A stretch of DNA of 64,000 nucleotides. Source: Leucothrix arctica. GTDB lineage: Bacteria; Pseudomonadota; Gammaproteobacteria; Thiotrichales; Thiotrichaceae. The notes below the pieces were generated by a model. That model was not told the DNA's origin, did no database searches, and saw only the letters and a program-made list of their open reading frames with translations. A program made the translations under genes and the position numbers. Shown here in pieces: positions 61,038 to 64,000 of the stretch. Each line of letters starts with the position of its first letter. Position 1 is the first letter of the stretch. The DNA lies in assembly GCF_003172895.1 (NCBI RefSeq), contig NZ_QGKL01000029.1, positions 248,001 to 312,000 of the forward strand, written 5' to 3'.

Positions 61038-64000
61038 TTAATTATCAACAGTCACTTCATAACTCACACTGCCACTTTCTCCACCGTTAAGCACCCCAAC
61101 AAAGTTCCAATCGATAGCACCACTACTATTTTCAGTCGGAACACAATTAACTAGGCTCGCAGGCGTACTATCACATGAAGCACTACTACCCACTAGGCTG
61201 GTATAAGCAGGCACGCTGTCGTTGACCACTAAGTCATAGATAGGCCCTGTACCTGTATTGCGGTAATAAATACGATATTTTAACGTATCACCTGATTTAG
61301 CTTGATTCATGCTTTCCGTTTCTGCTGTATTTTGTGCCGTATTCTCAACCGTTTTTCTCAACTCTAGCCCTGATGCTTCATCAGACTGCGACACAATCGT
61401 CAGATCTTGAGTGGTCAATGTTTCGTTTGCTAACGTGCCGTTACTGAAACTAAATGTTGCCGTCGTCTCAACTAAATAACGATCTTGCGCGGGCGCATTA
61501 GCGGGGGAGTAGACTTTATTGATAATACAAATACGACTCCCTGCCGTGACACTAAAGCTCGCAACATCAGCATTCAGTGCTGCGGCCTCAACAGCATCTA
61601 ACGAACCACTACAATCACTGTCTTGATAAGCAATATGTGACCATCCCGTGGCAATATTACCACTCGCCACAGTATCAAAACTCACATCACCATCCGCTTC
61701 ACTTGTAAACACATGCGCATAGAAAGTCACATTACCGGGGAGTATTTCACTCTGATGGTTAGGTTCAAACGTAATACCAAAGCCAGAATAGCCTGACGAA
61801 CCATAAGCACCCGCGACCTCGCCAAAGTCTTGGTCAGTCACATCAACACCTACCACAGTAATCGTCAAAACATCATCCGTTGTTGATTGGTACCCCGTTG
61901 GGTTATTTGCCGACGTCGTACCACAACTCTGTGGCACTGGTGTTGTTTCTCCGTGTGCTTGATAGATTTCGTAATCACCATCCACAACACCATTGAAGCT
62001 GTAGTCACCACTACCCGAAGTCAACACACTACGACACACACCTGTATTCGTGTCACGTAACACCACGACAGTACCACCAATGCCTGACTCTCCTGAGTCT
62101 TCACTCGCATTACTGTTCACATCAATATAGACACGCCCACTCACTGTCGTCCCTACAATCATAATTGGATAATCCTCAACCTCACCATCCTCTTTAAGAC
62201 CTGTTGGTTCAAGCGTTGAAATAGATTCTGTGGTTAAACGTACTCGGATATAGCTTTGACCAGCTTGAATATCAGCAGGAATAGCTGACCAGCTCACTGT
62301 CACCGTACTCGCTGTCACACCTGTTACAATGGTACGAAGCGCGGCTTCATCTGCATCAAAGGTACCACTACCGTCAAAATCAAGCCATGCAATCAGTCGT
62401 GCATTATTTCCCGTTTGGTTAGTCACCACGACATCAACAGAGTAAGTACGGTCATTCGTCGTTAACTCACTAATAACACTGACACCATCTTCATCGTTGC
62501 CACCTTCAATGTTATCACCATCGGCTGCCACCGTTGGTTGGCCATCAATTTCAGAATCACCAATCACATTACCTAAGTACAGCAAGCTATTGGAAATATG
62601 ATGCGCACCGTTGGTAGCATCCGTTGTGCCATACGTATCGGGCGCATCTCCAAAGTCACAACCACCCGGTATCTTTGCTGCATCTAGAAAGTTTCCCGTA
62701 CTTGACGAGCCCACCGCTTGAAAACCAAATCGAGTAATGTGTTGCCCTGCGGGCACAACATAAGTCCCGGTATAAACCTTCCATGCGCTTGTATCACTGG
62801 TATACGTACCTTGTAAGACCATCGAATCAGGGTGGCCCATTAAGACATTAAGAGTATTGCTTCCAGAGCGAGCACGATGTGCAAAGCTCCATGTATAATT
62901 TGAACCTGGTATGAGTTCAACATCTTGATAAAGCATGCCAGGTACATACGCATTAAGTTCGGCAAAATAAGTCCCATCATAAGATGGCACACCTAGGAAC
63001 CCCGTCTTCCAGAGCTCAATGGCATTACGTCGAGCAAAACTATTACTAGATGTTGGGCTATCCGGAATAGTTGCCCAGCCTTCGACCAAGTCTTCGGCAG
63101 GTTGAATAAATGTCGAAGGGTTGGGTGAAGCTTCAAAGCCTGTATTTAAAATAACAGACGAACACGCATCATCACTGGGTGGGGGCAACATCAGGTGAAC
63201 GGTATAATCCTCTACCTCACCATCATCCATTCCACCAAGTGCTGAAGGTGTGGCCACAGACTCACTTGTAAATCGGAAGCGGCTATACGTCTCACCATGA
63301 GGAGAGTAAATACTCGGTGTCACGGTAATCGCATTACTACCAGCCGTCAGCGCTGTATTCGTCGCTACTTGCTCACCTGAATCATCCCAGTCACCATCCT
63401 GGTTCCAATCGATCCAAGCATTTAAGTAACCATCCACCGATGCCGTGACAGTGATGGTATTAACCCGATCAACACGTAGCACTGACGTAGTGCCGACTAC
63501 TGGAAATACAACACCATCATCATCATCTGAGCCATCCATATCATCGCCATCGGCATCTAGACCTGTATTTTGACTACCTGTCTCTGAGTCAATCAAACTA
63601 CCCAAATAAATTGTGTCGTACAGTGTGTGCCAAGCATCGCCATAAGTGTCATCAAGATCATCATCGATGCTTTGCATATTAGTCGGTGCATCACCCCAAT
63701 CATTGGGGTGGATTGAAACAACTGTTGGATCATCAATATCGGAAGTGTCAGGGTCATTACTATAAGACGTGTTAGCGCCGTAAGTGATTTCAGCTTGATT
63801 GGCCACAGAGGTCAACGCGGACACATCATTCGCCACCGCTTGAACGGTAAAGGTTACCTCATTAGCTGGGGACAGACCTGATGGTATAACAATATCATCA
63901 ATAAGCAGCGAGTCTGTAGTATAGGTAGAAACTGTTCCACCGCCTGGCGTTGTTGTCGACAACGTACCTAATACAAAATTTAGCCCCGCAGGAATATTAT
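61038..64000 (-). CDS. Large GEVED/SdrD-type surface protein (C-terminal part, runs off the window)
   Basis: At least 987 codons; the frame stays open to the right edge, so the gene begins outside and the TTG at 63962 is not its start. Two GEVED-type modules ('DDGEVEDYTVHL' near 63200, 'EDGEVEDYPIMIVG' near 62180), each after 'DWGDAPTN' or 'DFGDAPDTYGT', suggest extracellular Ca-binding beta domains. An SdrD B-like module ('GRVYIDVNSNASEDSGESGI') and DUF11-like repeats ('RIYYRNTGTGPIYDLVV') follow to the C-terminus 'SVSYEVTVDN', with no sorting signal or membrane helix in frame. Asp/Thr/Ser-rich. Probably an adhesin or matrix protein secreted by an unidentified route. Confidence 0.85.
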   Translation of the reverse strand, partial: NIPAGLNFVLGTLSTTTPGGGTVSTYTTDSLLIDDIVIPSGLSPANEVTFTVQAVANDVSALTSVANQAEITYGANTSYSNDPDTSDIDDPTVVSIHPNDWGDAPTNMQSIDDDLDDTYGDAWHTLYDTIYLGSLIDSETGSQNTGLDADGDDMDGSDDDDGVVFPVVGTTSVLRVDRVNTITVTASVDGYLNAWIDWNQDGDWDDSGEQVATNTALTAGSNAITVTPSIYSPHGETYSRFRFTSESVATPSALGGMDDGEVEDYTVHLMLPPPSDDACSSVILNTGFEASPNPSTFIQPAEDLVEGWATIPDSPTSSNSFARRNAIELWKTGFLGVPSYDGTYFAELNAYVPGMLYQDVELIPGSNYTWSFAHRARSGSNTLNVLMGHPDSMVLQGTYTSDTSAWKVYTGTYVVPAGQHITRFGFQAVGSSSTGNFLDAAKIPGGCDFGDAPDTYGTTDATNGAHHISNSLLYLGNVIGDSEIDGQPTVAADGDNIEGGNDEDGVSVISELTTNDRTYSVDVVVTNQTGNNARLIAWLDFDGSGTFDADEAALRTIVTGVTASTVTVSWSAIPADIQAGQSYIRVRLTTESISTLEPTGLKEDGEVEDYPIMIVGTTVSGRVYIDVNSNASEDSGESGIGGTVVVLRDTNTGVCRSVLTSGSGDYSFNGVVDGDYEIYQAHGETTPVPQSCGTTSANNPTGYQSTTDDVLTITVVGVDVTDQDFGEVAGAYGSSGYSGFGITFEPNHQSEILPGNVTFYAHVFTSEADGDVSFDTVASGNIATGWSHIAYQDSDCSGSLDAVEAAALNADVASFSVTAGSRICIINKVYSPANAPAQDRYLVETTATFSFSNGTLANETLTTQDLTIVSQSDEASGLELRKTVENTAQNTAETESMNQAKSGDTLKYRIYYRNTGTGPIYDLVVNDSVPAYTSLVGSSASCDSTPASLVNCVPTENSSGAIDWNFVGVLNGGESGSVSYEVTVDN

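Noticed and set aside
1-64000. CRISPR arrays, tRNA genes, transposases and phage genes
   Set aside because: No regularly spaced identical repeats with unique spacers, no tRNA cloverleaf and no transposase or phage motifs were seen.

Overview
The window reads as the chromosome of an AT-leaning, Gram-negative, probably marine gammaproteobacterium. The basis is ordinary gammaproteobacterial housekeeping genes (ispB divergent from rplU-rpmA, mnmG-rsmG, glyQ-glyS, cca, a MuiA-like protein, nudC, a YbdG-type MscS channel) together with many lipoproteins and periplasmic proteins. I cannot name the genus. No phage, insertion sequence, CRISPR array, rRNA or tRNA was recognised.

Positions 1-10.3 kb are a Pel exopolysaccharide operon entered in the middle of pelB: pelB (3' part), pelD, pelE, pelF, pelG, then a secreted polysaccharide deacetylase with two N-terminal carbohydrate-binding-like repeats that probably does PelA's deacetylation. 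pelC is not at its usual place between pelB and pelD, and the c-di-GMP I-site of PelD looks altered. From 10.4 to 19.1 kb come a TatD-family nuclease, a MuiA-like protein, a compact minus-strand cassette (NodU-type carbamoyltransferase, SxtJ-like protein, 50-aa DUF5989 protein, SGNH hydrolase), then rplU-rpmA and ispB.

Positions 19.2-26.1 kb are an accessory block: an Ala/Glu-rich anchored protein, a Tae4-type peptidoglycan amidase with an overlapping exported protein (candidate immunity), two DUF4360 secreted proteins flanking a small exported protein, and a Ser/Thr kinase overlapping an ECF sigma factor that lacks the usual acidic residues in region 2.2 (likely phosphorylation-activated). 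After an OsmC-like gene and gshB comes a second, different signalling operon: ECF sigma, membrane anti-sigma, subtilase, signal peptidase I, running into bioD and the mnmG-rsmG pair.

The 760-bp gap after glyS holds a tandem pair of related ~97-nt elements on the minus strand. Each ends in an intrinsic terminator, and they are best read as duplicated small RNAs. Next are an orphan CobH/CbiC-like protein with Tyr at the catalytic His position, an exported ankyrin protein, a frameshifted comM, gpmI, a CAP-domain lipoprotein, a DsbA-like protein, cysH, cca, a LysE-type exporter and an FMN riboswitch driving a type-II lumazine synthase. After a hydrolase, a HAD phosphatase, nudC, an RDD protein and a fused pabB-pabC, 55.4-58.2 kb holds small unrelated hypothetical genes, three of them separated by two attC-like folded sites (possible integron-cassette remnants). 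The window ends with an SGNH hydrolase, a lipoprotein, the MscS channel and the 3' part of a very large GEVED/SdrD-type surface protein running off the right edge.
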